Notes: generated by a model not told the origin, from the letters alone. Numbered from the stretch's first letter, positions 35,001-42,862 are shown. The stretch is 64,000 bases of DNA from Evansella cellulosilytica DSM 2522 (GCF_000177235.2 NC_014829.1:1116001-1180000), one strand, 5' to 3'. Made by a program: numbers and translations.

Positions 35001-35571
35001 TCTCATGACACTACAGCAAGGAGACGCTACGATATCTACATTTACTGAAAAAGTAACATTGTCTTTTGCGATCACGGAAATGACGGATAGCAACGAAGAT
35101 CTACTCGTTTATTATTGGAATGAAACAGAGGCTGAGTGGAAAGAGGTTGGTGGAAACTACGCTGATGGAAATGTCATAGCTTCTACAGACCACTTCTCTA
35201 TTTTTGCCGTATTCCATCCTAGCGTTTTTGAAACAGAAGATGAAGATGATTCCAAAGATGACAGTGATTCTGATAATGATCAAGACGAGGATAAAGATAA
35301 AGACAAAGACGATTCGAAAAATGATAGAGATAACGAAGAATCAAAAGTCGATGATTCAAAGAAAGAGAAAACAATTGATGGAGATGCTACAGATAGTGAC
35401 AGTGGAAAAGACGAGAATACAACAAACCATTCTGAGGGTGTAGAAGGGGAGGAACTTCCGGATACCGCGACTTCTATATATAACTGGTTGTTTGTCGGCA
35501 TAAGTTTCATATTGTTAGGTTATCTATTGATAATAATCAAACGTAAAAGTAAAGGGTTATATATGAATTAA
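32077..35571 (+). CDS. Cell-wall-anchored GH43 arabinanase-like enzyme with LamG-type domains
   Basis: An 1164-residue secreted enzyme. In order: signal peptide (1-25), two LamG/DUF1080-like domains (about 30-195 and 200-370), a cadherin-like sandwich (375-455), the GH43 five-blade propeller (about 500-810), a beta-rich region (830-1045), an Asp/Lys/Ser-rich linker and the sorting signal LPDTA (1127-1131), membrane helix and KRK tail. GH43 catalytic residues are Asp506 (ADPS), Asp624 (IDPQ) and Glu670 (FEAP). Blade motifs GSMDSCCDGA...GPYLDKDG and FVGPGHNA resemble endo-1,5-alpha-arabinanases. LPDTA-type signals suit class D-like sortases. AAAGGAGAGG precedes the TTG start. Confidence 0.9.
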   Translation: MKILKYFMIVVLLFVLSNISVYSSSSHNHAEWGPSTFGQSENGQWEIENETFTSTTGSGWHRLYKNALYNEDYTVEVDIQWLETGDSEAYPKYGIYAVYYDAGNFVTAFIDNDHGLATYGEVDGVPQDWENGSLPDDYNPSDWNSLKVEKTGHQFRFYLNDEFIIERTFAVDKGQVGLVTEDTAAIFQNIYVNDEKVNHGWGPAWNGDTHGSWEISENLLSTTVGETWDWHRIFQNRMLDTHYSVEADIRLLERGDVSNYNKHGLYAVYQDDDNFVSVWLDKNYNALATYGVVNGEVAGWSNVTLPHDFNHNEFNTLRVEKSGHNFKFFLNGELMKERGFAVDSGQIGLVSEDTAVEFKNIHVVKDTTTVDASLIDLRVNGKTIEGFDSDVFEYTVTLPFDFPRVPSINVQTGSHYTISDTDELPGTSEIQVTSLDGEITNTYKVHFELDAAVEVTDADFRLDRTTFTPGLQINGLLDIHKSNGDIVNPFEVKQFKNPVFEPVLADPSIIKGEDGYYYAYGTEDDWGDGEGLRPVPIVRSLDLINWEFIGHAFEEKPNWKSEGFLWAPDIVHFNDKYYLYYSVSIWHDPSPAIGVAIADHPAGPFEDQGMLFDSNEIGVNNSIDPQLFVDDDGTPYLFWGSWHGIWGIELSEDGLDYVGEKFQIAGTTFEAPYIVKRDGYYYFFGSMDSCCDGANSRYRVGVARSESLKGPYLDKDGNDIIGNGEQGTIILRGSGDTFVGPGHNALITDEVGQDWIVYHAIDKNDPLLPPGATRRPLMIDPLIWEDGWPTVKDQQPSEGWLDAPVTSPNTIKFQTSHPDILTFDREGNIFISEDIGNVQEIDVWAEVTGLYGEKVESEVTTLVLERQNSVIATPINYGNYVGVSDVEVNTVAENGTLTIALNNELENIEEIRFTKEQINSLVDRNVTIHLSKSDIELKIPAVNFEKEEALTITIALIEKNQDVLPSSDLASSSIYLMTLQQGDATISTFTEKVTLSFAITEMTDSNEDLLVYYWNETEAEWKEVGGNYADGNVIASTDHFSIFAVFHPSVFETEDEDDSKDDSDSDNDQDEDKDKDKDDSKNDRDNEESKVDDSKKEKTIDGDATDSDSGKDENTTNHSEGVEGEELPDTATSIYNWLFVGISFILLGYLLIIIKRKSKGLYMN

Positions 35572-35611
35572 TCACGTGCTAGCAATAAGTATCATACGTT
35601 TTAAAATCAAA

Positions 35612-35660
35612 AAAGAGGTTGACTTAAAAGGTAAAAATGCACCTTCTGAGTCAACCTCTT
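35612..35660. terminator. Bidirectional terminator made of a GGTTGACT-type palindrome
   Basis: AAGAGGTTGACT pairs with AGTCAACCTCTT around TAAAAGGTAAAAATGCACCTTCTG, between the convergent GH43 and ROK genes. Confidence 0.7.
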
Positions 35661-35687
35661 CTATCATTCTAGTTAATACTTAATTCG

Positions 35688-36899
35688 TTAACCTACCCCA
35701 CCATTAATAAACATTTTTCGTAGTATTAATGTATATGCTCCCATGACCATGCCCTTTTTGCCAAGATCGGAAGTTACAATGGATACCTCGCCAGGCAAAT
35801 TTCTCAAGGTAGATCTTTGGACAATTTGTCTTAATGGTTCTATGATGACATCACCAATTTCAAAAATTCGACCTTCAAGAATGACCTTGGAGGGGGTAAG
35901 TATGTTGATAATATTTGCGATGGCAATACCGAGATAACGTCCAGTTTCTTCAAGCACTTCTAAAGCAAAAGGATCTTTGTCCTGAGCAGCTTGAATGACT
36001 GATTCGATCGTTAATTTATCGGCATCTCCATAATTCCAATTTCGTCCAAGGCGGATACCCTTTTTTAGCCGATTAAGAATAGCACCCTCAGACGCAAATG
36101 CCTCTAAGCATCCATAGTTTCCACAACTACACCTAGGACCGTTGACATCAACGAGCGTGTGACCAAGCTCTCCAGCAGAATGATATGGACCGTTATAAAT
36201 ATCTCCATTCAGCACGATGCTAGAGCCAATCCCTAAACCAACGCTAACACAGATGAAATTTTGATTATTTGCGCCTTGACCATACCAGCTTTCGGCTAAG
36301 GCAAGGGTACGTACATCGTTATCTACTAAAACAGGAATACTAAACTCTGCTTCAATTTCAGATTTTATTAAAATATTTTCAAGGTGCAAGTGAGGTGCAA
36401 ATATGGAAATCCCTTTTTCTGGATCGACAAGACCGTGCATACCGACACCAATCCCGATAATAGACTCACGCTTAATTCGTCTATGTTTCATTACTTGTTT
36501 AATACCATTGACTATCATTTTCAAAAACGCATCCTTAGAAGGGAGAACAGAAACCTTTTGTTCAAAGCTGTAGGTAATTTCCCCGTCTAAAGTAGCAATC
36601 ACTGTATGAATGACCTCGGCAGCTGCATAGACACCGATCGCGTAAAAAGCAGATGAATTAACACTGAGCATAATGGGCTTTCTGCCACCTTGTGATTTTC
36701 CTTCCCCAGCTTCTTCAACGAGCAAATTAGCTTGAAGTAATTCACTGACGATACTGCCTACAGTTGGTGGCGTTAGCTTTGTAGTTTTTGCTATATCAGC
36801 ACGTGAGATCGGACCTTGAAACCGAATTACATTTAAGATGGCAGATTTGTTAAGTGATTTCATCCCTTCAAAACTACCTGTCTGCGGAATAAACGACAT
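35688..36899 (-). CDS. ROK-family transcriptional repressor (XylR/NagC type), 2
   Basis: A 403-residue regulator with a winged helix (FQGPISRADIAKTTKLTPPTVGSIVSELL) and ROK fold (VLVDNDVRTLALAESWYG, GELGHT, zinc cluster CSCGNYGCLE). It is last in the minus-strand importer operon, after the YesL-like gene, and is a close paralogue of the ROK protein at 30216. It probably binds the TTAATTAAC-type operators of the island and is released by an oligosaccharide or pentose. AGAGGGAAGT lies upstream. Confidence 0.9.
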   Translation of the reverse strand: MSFIPQTGSFEGMKSLNKSAILNVIRFQGPISRADIAKTTKLTPPTVGSIVSELLQANLLVEEAGEGKSQGGRKPIMLSVNSSAFYAIGVYAAAEVIHTVIATLDGEITYSFEQKVSVLPSKDAFLKMIVNGIKQVMKHRRIKRESIIGIGVGMHGLVDPEKGISIFAPHLHLENILIKSEIEAEFSIPVLVDNDVRTLALAESWYGQGANNQNFICVSVGLGIGSSIVLNGDIYNGPYHSAGELGHTLVDVNGPRCSCGNYGCLEAFASEGAILNRLKKGIRLGRNWNYGDADKLTIESVIQAAQDKDPFALEVLEETGRYLGIAIANIINILTPSKVILEGRIFEIGDVIIEPLRQIVQRSTLRNLPGEVSIVTSDLGKKGMVMGAYTLILRKMFINGGVG

Positions 36900-36992
36900 G
36901 TTACTTCCCTCTATTCTAAAGTTTAACCATTATTTTGTATTAAGATTAATGAGACTATTTATTACTTTTCATTTGTTGTAGTTGAAATATAA

Positions 36993-37652
36993 CTACTTCC
37001 ATGGTCGTACCGTTCCACGCCAGTTCACTTCCTCGTCAAAACGGTATTCGTTCGGTTCGTATTTGTTTAGCAAGTAGAGCAGGGAATTGTAGGCAGTCAT
37101 CGCCATCCAACCTGCCCAAACGATAAGCATAATCGCTAAAATACTGCTTATTAACGTTACAAAGAACATATACAAAACGATGTTGACAGTAAAGAAATAG
37201 TTTTCAGTTACTAGCCTAAAAGAGCGTTTAAATAAAATAGATATTTTTGTTACCTCCTGCTCTACTAAGATTGGCATCATATAAAGCATGAATAAATGCC
37301 ACATAAGGATAAAGTAGAGAAGGATCATCGCAATAAAATAGGAGAAAAAGCTTTCCGTCCGTAATAATAGAAAGAAATAGCTAAGGCCAGGTACGACGAC
37401 AAACAGATGGAGAAGTGTCAAGCGCATACCTATAGAAAAATACTTTTTTACTCCTGTCCAATAATCCCTTGGACCAACAGTGACTTTAGTTTTTTTACAT
37501 TTTATTACATAAAAGAGCCCAGCGGTTGCTGGACCCAATGTGATAATTGGCAACACACTAATCCACCACAAAACAGTTGCCCATAGAATGACCCCTAGGT
37601 TTTGATAAGTATCAAATAATGATCGCTGAAATACAGTTAATGAATTTTTCAT
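36993..37652 (-). CDS. YesL-like (DUF624) membrane protein
   Basis: A 219-residue protein with five or six membrane helices and the DUF624 opening [F..F.......WiL.WWisvLPIiTlGPATAGLFYV]. B. subtilis YesL is encoded at the start of the rhamnogalacturonan gene cluster, and DUF624 proteins are regularly linked to sugar ABC importers. Here it follows the second permease by 7 bp and precedes ROK 2. Its molecular role is not established. Confidence 0.85.
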   Translation of the reverse strand: MKNSLTVFQRSLFDTYQNLGVILWATVLWWISVLPIITLGPATAGLFYVIKCKKTKVTVGPRDYWTGVKKYFSIGMRLTLLHLFVVVPGLSYFFLLLRTESFFSYFIAMILLYFILMWHLFMLYMMPILVEQEVTKISILFKRSFRLVTENYFFTVNIVLYMFFVTLISSILAIMLIVWAGWMAMTAYNSLLYLLNKYEPNEYRFDEEVNWRGTVRPWK

Positions 37653-37659
37653 AAGTGAA

Positions 37660-38493
37660 TTATCCTTTAATCCCGGTTAATGCAATCCCTTTAATAATAA
37701 ACTTTTGTGCAAACATAAACAAGATGATAACAGGGATTGCAGATAGTATAGTCGCGGCCATTAATTTAGCAAATTGGATATTAAATTGTCCCTGCATAAT
37801 GGCAAGGCCAACAGGTAATGTTCGCATATCAGCACTTGTAGTAACAATCAACGGCCATAAATAGTCGTTCCAGTTACCCATAAAAGTAAATAAGGCAAGT
37901 ACGATTAATGCTGGTTTTGCTAACGGTAAAATGATTCTCCAATAAATAAAGAAGGCAGAGGCTCCGTCAATTCTCGCTGCTTCCTCGAGCTCATGGGGAA
38001 TACCGATAAAGAACTGACGTAATAGGAAAATACCGAATACGCCACCTAATCCAGGGAAAATCATGGCAGAGTAGTTGTTTACCCAGCCGAAAGAGCTAAT
38101 TAAGCCATATAACGGAACTAAGTTCATGACTGGGGGTATCATCATCGTTGCCATTAACCCCCAAAATAGAACTTCACGTCCTCGAAATTTTAACCTAGCA
38201 AAAGCATAGGCTGACATAGAGTTAAACAGTAGCATGAGTCCTGTATGGACGGTTGCAATGAAAAAACTGTTCCAGAACCAACGGAGTACAGGGACGTCTT
38301 GACGCATCAATACGTCCACATAGTTTTGAAAGGTAATCGTTTCTGGTATCCAACGAATCGGCCAGGCGATCGCCTGACTTTCTGGTTTAAGTGATGTAGA
38401 TAAAACCCATAGCAAAGGTAAAATCCAAAATAAAGCCATTAAAGATAAAAATATTAAACTAATTCTTTTTGAAGATTTACCTTCGTTTGTCAT
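37660..38493 (-). CDS. Carbohydrate ABC permease (MalG-like)
   Basis: A 277-residue permease with six helices and the EAA coupling loop ELEEAARIDGASAFFIYWRIILP. It lies 26 bp downstream of its partner permease and 7 bp upstream of the YesL-like gene. It imports oligosaccharides delivered by the binding protein at 39755. No ATPase gene exists in the operon, so a shared MsmX/UgpC-type ATPase must power it. Confidence 0.92.
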   Translation of the reverse strand: MTNEGKSSKRISLIFLSLMALFWILPLLWVLSTSLKPESQAIAWPIRWIPETITFQNYVDVLMRQDVPVLRWFWNSFFIATVHTGLMLLFNSMSAYAFARLKFRGREVLFWGLMATMMIPPVMNLVPLYGLISSFGWVNNYSAMIFPGLGGVFGIFLLRQFFIGIPHELEEAARIDGASAFFIYWRIILPLAKPALIVLALFTFMGNWNDYLWPLIVTTSADMRTLPVGLAIMQGQFNIQFAKLMAATILSAIPVIILFMFAQKFIIKGIALTGIKG

Positions 38494-38519
38494 AAATTCC
38501 CCTCCAATCTATAAAAATA

Positions 38520-39470
38520 CTATTTTTCCCGTGTCATTAGCTTGAACTGAACAAGACTGATACAAAGAAGCATTAAGCCTAATACAACAGACATAGACGC
38601 TGCCATACCAGCTCTAGGGTTCCCACCTGTAAAGCCAACCTCGTAAATATAAAGGATCAATACTCTCGTTTCATAACCAGGTCCACCATTCGTCGCCAGC
38701 TGAGGCTGTGCCATGACGTTAAAGGAAGCGATGGTCGTCATAATCATGACGAATATAAACGGCCCCTTTAAGCCAGGGAGAGTTACATTGAAAAACTGCT
38801 GTATGCGGTTGGCACCATCAATTTTCGCTGCTTCATACAGGTGATCTGGAATTTCTCCTAAACCTGCCAAGAATAAAATCATATTTGTACCAATTGTCCA
38901 CCATATCGTCATGACGACTAAGGAGATCCATACCCAAGGCGTTCGCGTTAACCAAGGAATATTATCAAACCCTAACCAGCCTAAGTAAAAGTTTACTAAA
39001 CCAGCATTTGTATCAAGCATCCAAATCCAAATGAGTACGACAGTTACAACAGATAATAAGCTTGGCGCATAAAACAATGCACGAAAGAAGTTGTGTCCAA
39101 AAGGACGAGCATGAATCGCTATCGCAATAAACAAGGGAATAATGATTAAAAAGGGAACTGATAAAACAACAAAGGTTAAAGTTGCTCGAAAAGCAGCCCA
39201 GAAATAATCATAATAGATACTATCTGCGTTCCATAAAATATTTGCATAGTTTTCCAAACCAATGAACCGCATGTCGGTGAAGAAGTTCCAGCTATGGAAG
39301 CTAATAACAAGTCCGTATATCGTTGGATATGCTAAAAATATCGTAAAAAAGATTAAATGAGGTGAGATAAACAATAGTGGTGTTAGCTTTTTCTTCCAGT
39401 TACTCCTGCTTTTAATGCGAGGAGCGTTTGTCTTTACGTTTGTTTTTACATTGGATACGTTCATGTTCAT
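38520..39470 (-). CDS. Carbohydrate ABC permease (MalF-like)
   Basis: A 316-residue permease with a 25-residue polar Lys/Asn-rich N-terminus, six helices and the coupling loop HLYEAAKIDGANRIQQFFNVTLP. AGGGAGAGG precedes the ATG. It is separated from the upstream binding-protein gene by 284 bp containing a hairpin, which would lower permease expression relative to the binding protein. Confidence 0.92.
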   Translation of the reverse strand: MNMNVSNVKTNVKTNAPRIKSRSNWKKKLTPLLFISPHLIFFTIFLAYPTIYGLVISFHSWNFFTDMRFIGLENYANILWNADSIYYDYFWAAFRATLTFVVLSVPFLIIIPLFIAIAIHARPFGHNFFRALFYAPSLLSVVTVVLIWIWMLDTNAGLVNFYLGWLGFDNIPWLTRTPWVWISLVVMTIWWTIGTNMILFLAGLGEIPDHLYEAAKIDGANRIQQFFNVTLPGLKGPFIFVMIMTTIASFNVMAQPQLATNGGPGYETRVLILYIYEVGFTGGNPRAGMAASMSVVLGLMLLCISLVQFKLMTREK

Positions 39471-39589
39471 TCCTCTCCCTAATTAGATAATGAGGACTGC
39501 CCATCAATGACTTTGCACACTGCACGTAAGCAATGAAGAGATGATTCATTATTTACGTGCCGCGGCTATGCTATTGATGAAAGTTTCGA

Positions 39590-39629
39590 GGGTGACTCAA
39601 AAAGGTTGATTTTCACCTTTGAGTCACCC
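39590..39629. repeat. GGTTGACT-type palindromic repeat between binding-protein and permease genes
   Basis: GGGTGACTCAAA pairs with TTTGAGTCACCC around AAGGTTGATTTTCACC, followed on the plus strand by TATAAGCAATGAGCGGA as at 23210. On the minus strand it lies after the binding-protein gene and may act as a partial terminator. The remainder of 39471-39754 shows no gene. Confidence 0.65.
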
Positions 39630-39754
39630 TATAAGCAATGAGCGGAACAGCAGCGGTCACTTAAATGCCAACTTTAAGTGGCTTCTTAATATAAGAGACG
39701 TGCTAGTAGAGCCATTGCCAAAACTTCTAATCGTTTACTATGAAAAGGTGAGAT

Positions 39755-41086
39755 TTAGTTTTCTGCCGCATCGCGAGCGTTTTCTTCCCCTTCACGGGCA
39801 GCTCTTTCTAATGCTTCTTGAGGTGTTAATTGACCTAACATTGCTTCGTCAACCGCTGGTCCAGTTGGTCCCCAAGCATCTCCATAGAATGGAGTAGAAG
39901 GAGGGAAGACGAAGTTTTGCTGTGATGCATTGTATTGATGCTCTAGTGCTTTAAACTCATCGCTCTCTAAAACTGAGTAAGTAGCAGGCACTTGACCAGC
40001 CTTTGCCCATTGTAAGCTGTTTTCAGAAACGAATTGAATAAATTTCATTGATGCTTCTAATCTTTCTGGATCCTCGTCATTTTGCTTAGGTAATACAAAG
40101 TTATGAGAACCAGCCCAAACTGCTTCTTGGTCGCCAAAAGTAGGAACAGGAGCGGCTGCAAAGTTTAATCCATCTTGCTGCTCAAATCCTGCAATCATCC
40201 AAATTCCGTTAATATGGAATGCAGAGTTACCTTGACGGAATAAAGTTACTTCACCATCTGCTTGAACGTCAGAAGGAGATACTTCATGCTCATATACGAG
40301 ATCAACCATTTTTTGAAGTGCTTCATAACCAATTTCCGTGTTATAAAGTGGTGTTAGTCCATCTTCACTGACAGAATCTCCACCGTGCGACATTAAAGAA
40401 CTATAGAAGATCATGTTACTTGGCCAAAACACAGGCATTGCTATTCCCCAAGCATCGCCATCAGTCGCTTCTTGTACTGCTAATGACATTTCTACTAATT
40501 CATCGTAGGTTGTCGGTGGCTCTGAATAACCTGCCGCCTCCAATAAATCCACATTATAGAAGAGTGTTAATGGATGTACGTCCAATGGAATACCATAGCG
40601 ATGCCCTTCATATACACCTGCATCCCAAACCTCAGGTATGAAGTCATCATCTTCTAATCCAATATCAGCAGCTAGATCATCAAGTGGTGTTAATAGATCA
40701 TAGCGAGCATAACCAGCGATAGAATCTAAGTGCATGATAGCAATATCAGGAGCTTCGCCGGCAGTTACGACAGTACGATATTGATCGTAAAAGTTGTCCC
40801 AAGGCATTGTTTGCGTACGAATCGCAATTTCACCTTCATGTAGGTTGTTAAATTCAGCGATGATTTTTGCAATATCTTCTCCGTCTGGACCAGTAAAGCC
40901 GTTCCAGAATTCTAGCGTAATCTCCGCATCTCCGACATCCCCAGGAGTTTCAGTTACAACTTCATCTCCACCTCCATTGTCTGCATCTCCTTGGTCTTCG
41001 TTTGTAGGCTGGTCTCCACATCCAGCAGCTACGAGCATTGCTAGACTAATAACGGTAGCAGCAAATAACTTTTTAAACTTTTTCAC
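39755..41086 (-). CDS. Sugar-binding lipoprotein of the island ABC importer
   Basis: A 443-residue family-1 extracellular binding protein. The signal peptide ends with lipobox VAAGC, followed by an acidic Gly/Asp linker. Mature motifs (ITLEFWNGFTGPDGEDIAKIIAEFN, GIPLDVHPLTLFYNVDLLEAAGY, FHINGIWMIAGFE) are those of CUT1 oligosaccharide receptors. It starts at GTG 41086 with GGGGGAAG upstream and is first in the minus-strand operon. The probable ligand is an arabino- or galacto-oligosaccharide, inferred from neighbours. Confidence 0.92.
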   Translation of the reverse strand: MKKFKKLFAATVISLAMLVAAGCGDQPTNEDQGDADNGGGDEVVTETPGDVGDAEITLEFWNGFTGPDGEDIAKIIAEFNNLHEGEIAIRTQTMPWDNFYDQYRTVVTAGEAPDIAIMHLDSIAGYARYDLLTPLDDLAADIGLEDDDFIPEVWDAGVYEGHRYGIPLDVHPLTLFYNVDLLEAAGYSEPPTTYDELVEMSLAVQEATDGDAWGIAMPVFWPSNMIFYSSLMSHGGDSVSEDGLTPLYNTEIGYEALQKMVDLVYEHEVSPSDVQADGEVTLFRQGNSAFHINGIWMIAGFEQQDGLNFAAAPVPTFGDQEAVWAGSHNFVLPKQNDEDPERLEASMKFIQFVSENSLQWAKAGQVPATYSVLESDEFKALEHQYNASQQNFVFPPSTPFYGDAWGPTGPAVDEAMLGQLTPQEALERAAREGEENARDAAEN

Positions 41087-41156
41087 AGCTTCTTCCCCCT
41101 ATATTAAGAGTTTATTTATGGAAAGGATGGAGCGCCCATCCGTATTCCTAATGAAA

Positions 41157-41170
41157 TGTAAGCACTTTCA
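41157..41170 (-). promoter_or_regulatory. Candidate catabolite-responsive element (cre)
   Basis: TGTAAGCACTTTCA fits the CcpA consensus TGWAANCGNTNWCA with one mismatch. It lies in the leader of the binding-protein operon, downstream of its promoter, where CcpA binding would block elongation. Confidence 0.6.
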
Positions 41171-41210
41171 TGAAAAAATAAAAAAATAAGTTATTCATCT
41201 AGGAGGTAAG

Positions 41211-41269
41211 TTAGTTAATTAAATTTACTATCTGTTTCGATTATTACATGAAAGTAGGTAATCTATCAA
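41211..41269 (-). promoter_or_regulatory. Promoter and ROK-type operator of the importer operon
   Basis: On the minus strand: TTGATA (41269-41264), 17 bp, TAATAA (41246-41241), then the operator TAGTAAATTTAATTAACTAA (41230-41211). The operator sits just downstream of the -10, as at the other island promoters. Confidence 0.55.
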
Positions 41270-41375
41270 GAGTTTTTTGAAGGAAAAATTAAATTAATTT
41301 ATAAACTTGGTTGGTACTTTTGTAGTGAAAAAAGTATATATAATAAGGATATTAAGCGGGGCTTAAAAAAAATAC

Positions 41376-41447
41376 TTAACAAGTGGAATTATCCTTTGTT
41401 ATAATTCAGTTGAGAACATAAATTAATTAATTTTATTTACTAACTAA
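41376..41447 (+). promoter_or_regulatory. Promoter and ROK-type operator of the GH43 lipoprotein gene
   Basis: TTAACA (41376-41381), 18 bp, TATAAT (41400-41405), then AATTAATTAATTTTATTTAC followed by TAACTAA (41421-41447). On the opposite strand it reads AGTAAATAAAATTAATTAA, 19 bases identical to the site upstream of the M24-type gene. Confidence 0.65.
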
Positions 41448-41472
41448 AGATGGATGGATAGGAGTGAGACTT

Positions 41473-42534
41473 ATGAGAGATAGAATACTAGGTTTAGCAA
41501 TACTGATTATTTTATTAATACTAGGAAGCACAGCTTGTTCAAGTGAAACAGACTTAGAATTAGAAGGCGAGGCTGGACCAGAATATCAAAACCCTGTATT
41601 TGAACCTGTTATTGCAGACCCATCCATTATTAAAGCGGATGATGGCTTTTATTACGTATATGGAACAGAAGATAACTGGGGAGACGGTATGGGTTCACGT
41701 GTAGTTCCAATAGTAAGGTCCGAAAATCTCGTGGATTGGGAGTATGTAGGAGAAGCGTTTCATGAAAAGCCAAGCTGGAAAGAGGACGGAGGAATTTGGG
41801 CACCAGATATCGTTTACTTCAATGACAAATACTATTTATACTACTCTCAATCTACTTGGGGAGATGCTAATCCTGCAATTGGTGTAGCTACTTCTGATAC
41901 ACCGAAGGGACCATTTGAAGATCAAGGAAAAGTGTTCGATAGTAAAGAGATTGGGGTTAACAACTCAATTGATCCGCAGCTGTTTATTGATGACGATGGT
42001 ACTCCTTATTTATTCTGGGGTAGTTGGTACGGTATCTGGGGAATTGAAATGAGTGAGGATGGTTTTGATCACGTAGGAGAGAAGTTCCAAATTGCAGGGA
42101 CGGCCTTTGAGGCACCTTACATTATTAAGCGCGATGACTATTATTACTTCTTTGGATCAAAAGGTTCGTGCTGTGAAGGTCAGTGGAGTCAATATCGTGT
42201 AGCAATTGGTCGGTCAGATTCATTGAAGGGACCGTATGTCGACAAAAATGGAAGCGATATCATCCGTTCAACTGGAACGCTCATTCTTCAAGAGGGCGAG
42301 CAATTTGTTGGACCAGGACATAACGCAATAGTTACTGACGAGGCTGGTCAGGATTGGATGATTTACCATGCGATAGATAAAGATGAAGCCTGGATTGGGA
42401 GCGGTGTAACCCGTCGTCCGTTAATGCTAGATAAAGTCATCTGGGAAGATGGGTGGCCAACAATCGAAGGTGGTGTACCAGGTGAAGGGGTGCAGGAAGG
42501 TCCTATTACAGAGGCATTTCTTAGCGGTCAATAA
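41473..42534 (+). CDS. GH43 arabinanase-like lipoprotein
   Basis: A 353-residue lipoprotein: start ATG 41473 (the GTG at 41464 lies in the ribosome site), lipobox GSTAC, then a single GH43 propeller. Catalytic residues are Asp49 (ADPS), Asp167 (IDPQ) and Glu213 (FEAP). It is closely similar, block for block, to the propeller of the wall-anchored enzyme at 32077, with the same GSKGSCCEG...GPYVDKNG and FVGPGHNA motifs, so one probably arose by duplication of the other. Anchored on the membrane, it could further shorten oligosaccharides for the importer. Confidence 0.9.
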   Translation: MRDRILGLAILIILLILGSTACSSETDLELEGEAGPEYQNPVFEPVIADPSIIKADDGFYYVYGTEDNWGDGMGSRVVPIVRSENLVDWEYVGEAFHEKPSWKEDGGIWAPDIVYFNDKYYLYYSQSTWGDANPAIGVATSDTPKGPFEDQGKVFDSKEIGVNNSIDPQLFIDDDGTPYLFWGSWYGIWGIEMSEDGFDHVGEKFQIAGTAFEAPYIIKRDDYYYFFGSKGSCCEGQWSQYRVAIGRSDSLKGPYVDKNGSDIIRSTGTLILQEGEQFVGPGHNAIVTDEAGQDWMIYHAIDKDEAWIGSGVTRRPLMLDKVIWEDGWPTIEGGVPGEGVQEGPITEAFLSGQ

Positions 42535-42660
42535 GGAAAAGTCGGTAATATGTATAGAAATGGACAGTTGTTATATGCACGTAGTAGATTTCTCACGCTA
42601 GTATACTACTAATATTGGAGAAAGATAATAAAATTAATCAACAAATAAGTGCAATACGCC

Positions 42661-42722
42661 TTGAACCAGATCGTTTCATCATATAATATGGTAGTTATAG
42701 TAAATAAAATTAATTAACAAAC
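42661..42722 (+). promoter_or_regulatory. Promoter and ROK-type operator of the M24-GH2-GH43 operon
   Basis: TTGAAC (42661-42666), 15 bp, TATAAT (42682-42687), then TAGTAAATAAAATTAATTAA followed by CAAAC (42699-42723). The spacer is short, but operator placement matches the other three promoters. Confidence 0.55.
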
Positions 42723-42764
42723 TGTGTGGATGATTGATATTTTAATAGAAAAGTAGTTTTGGAT

Positions 42765-42862
42765 GAATTAAACGGTGCTTCGGATGATTTCAACGAAGCT
42801 AGACATGATTTTAACGGAGTTGGACATGATTCCATCGAAGTCACACATGATTTTTCATTTAA
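42765..42862 (+). repeat. 21-bp tandem repeats in the leader of the M24-type gene
   Basis: Three and a half copies of a GATTT.AACG.AG...GACAT-like 21-mer (for example GATTTTAACGGAGTTGGACA). They are in frame with the downstream gene but lie upstream of its ribosome site. Confidence 0.65.
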
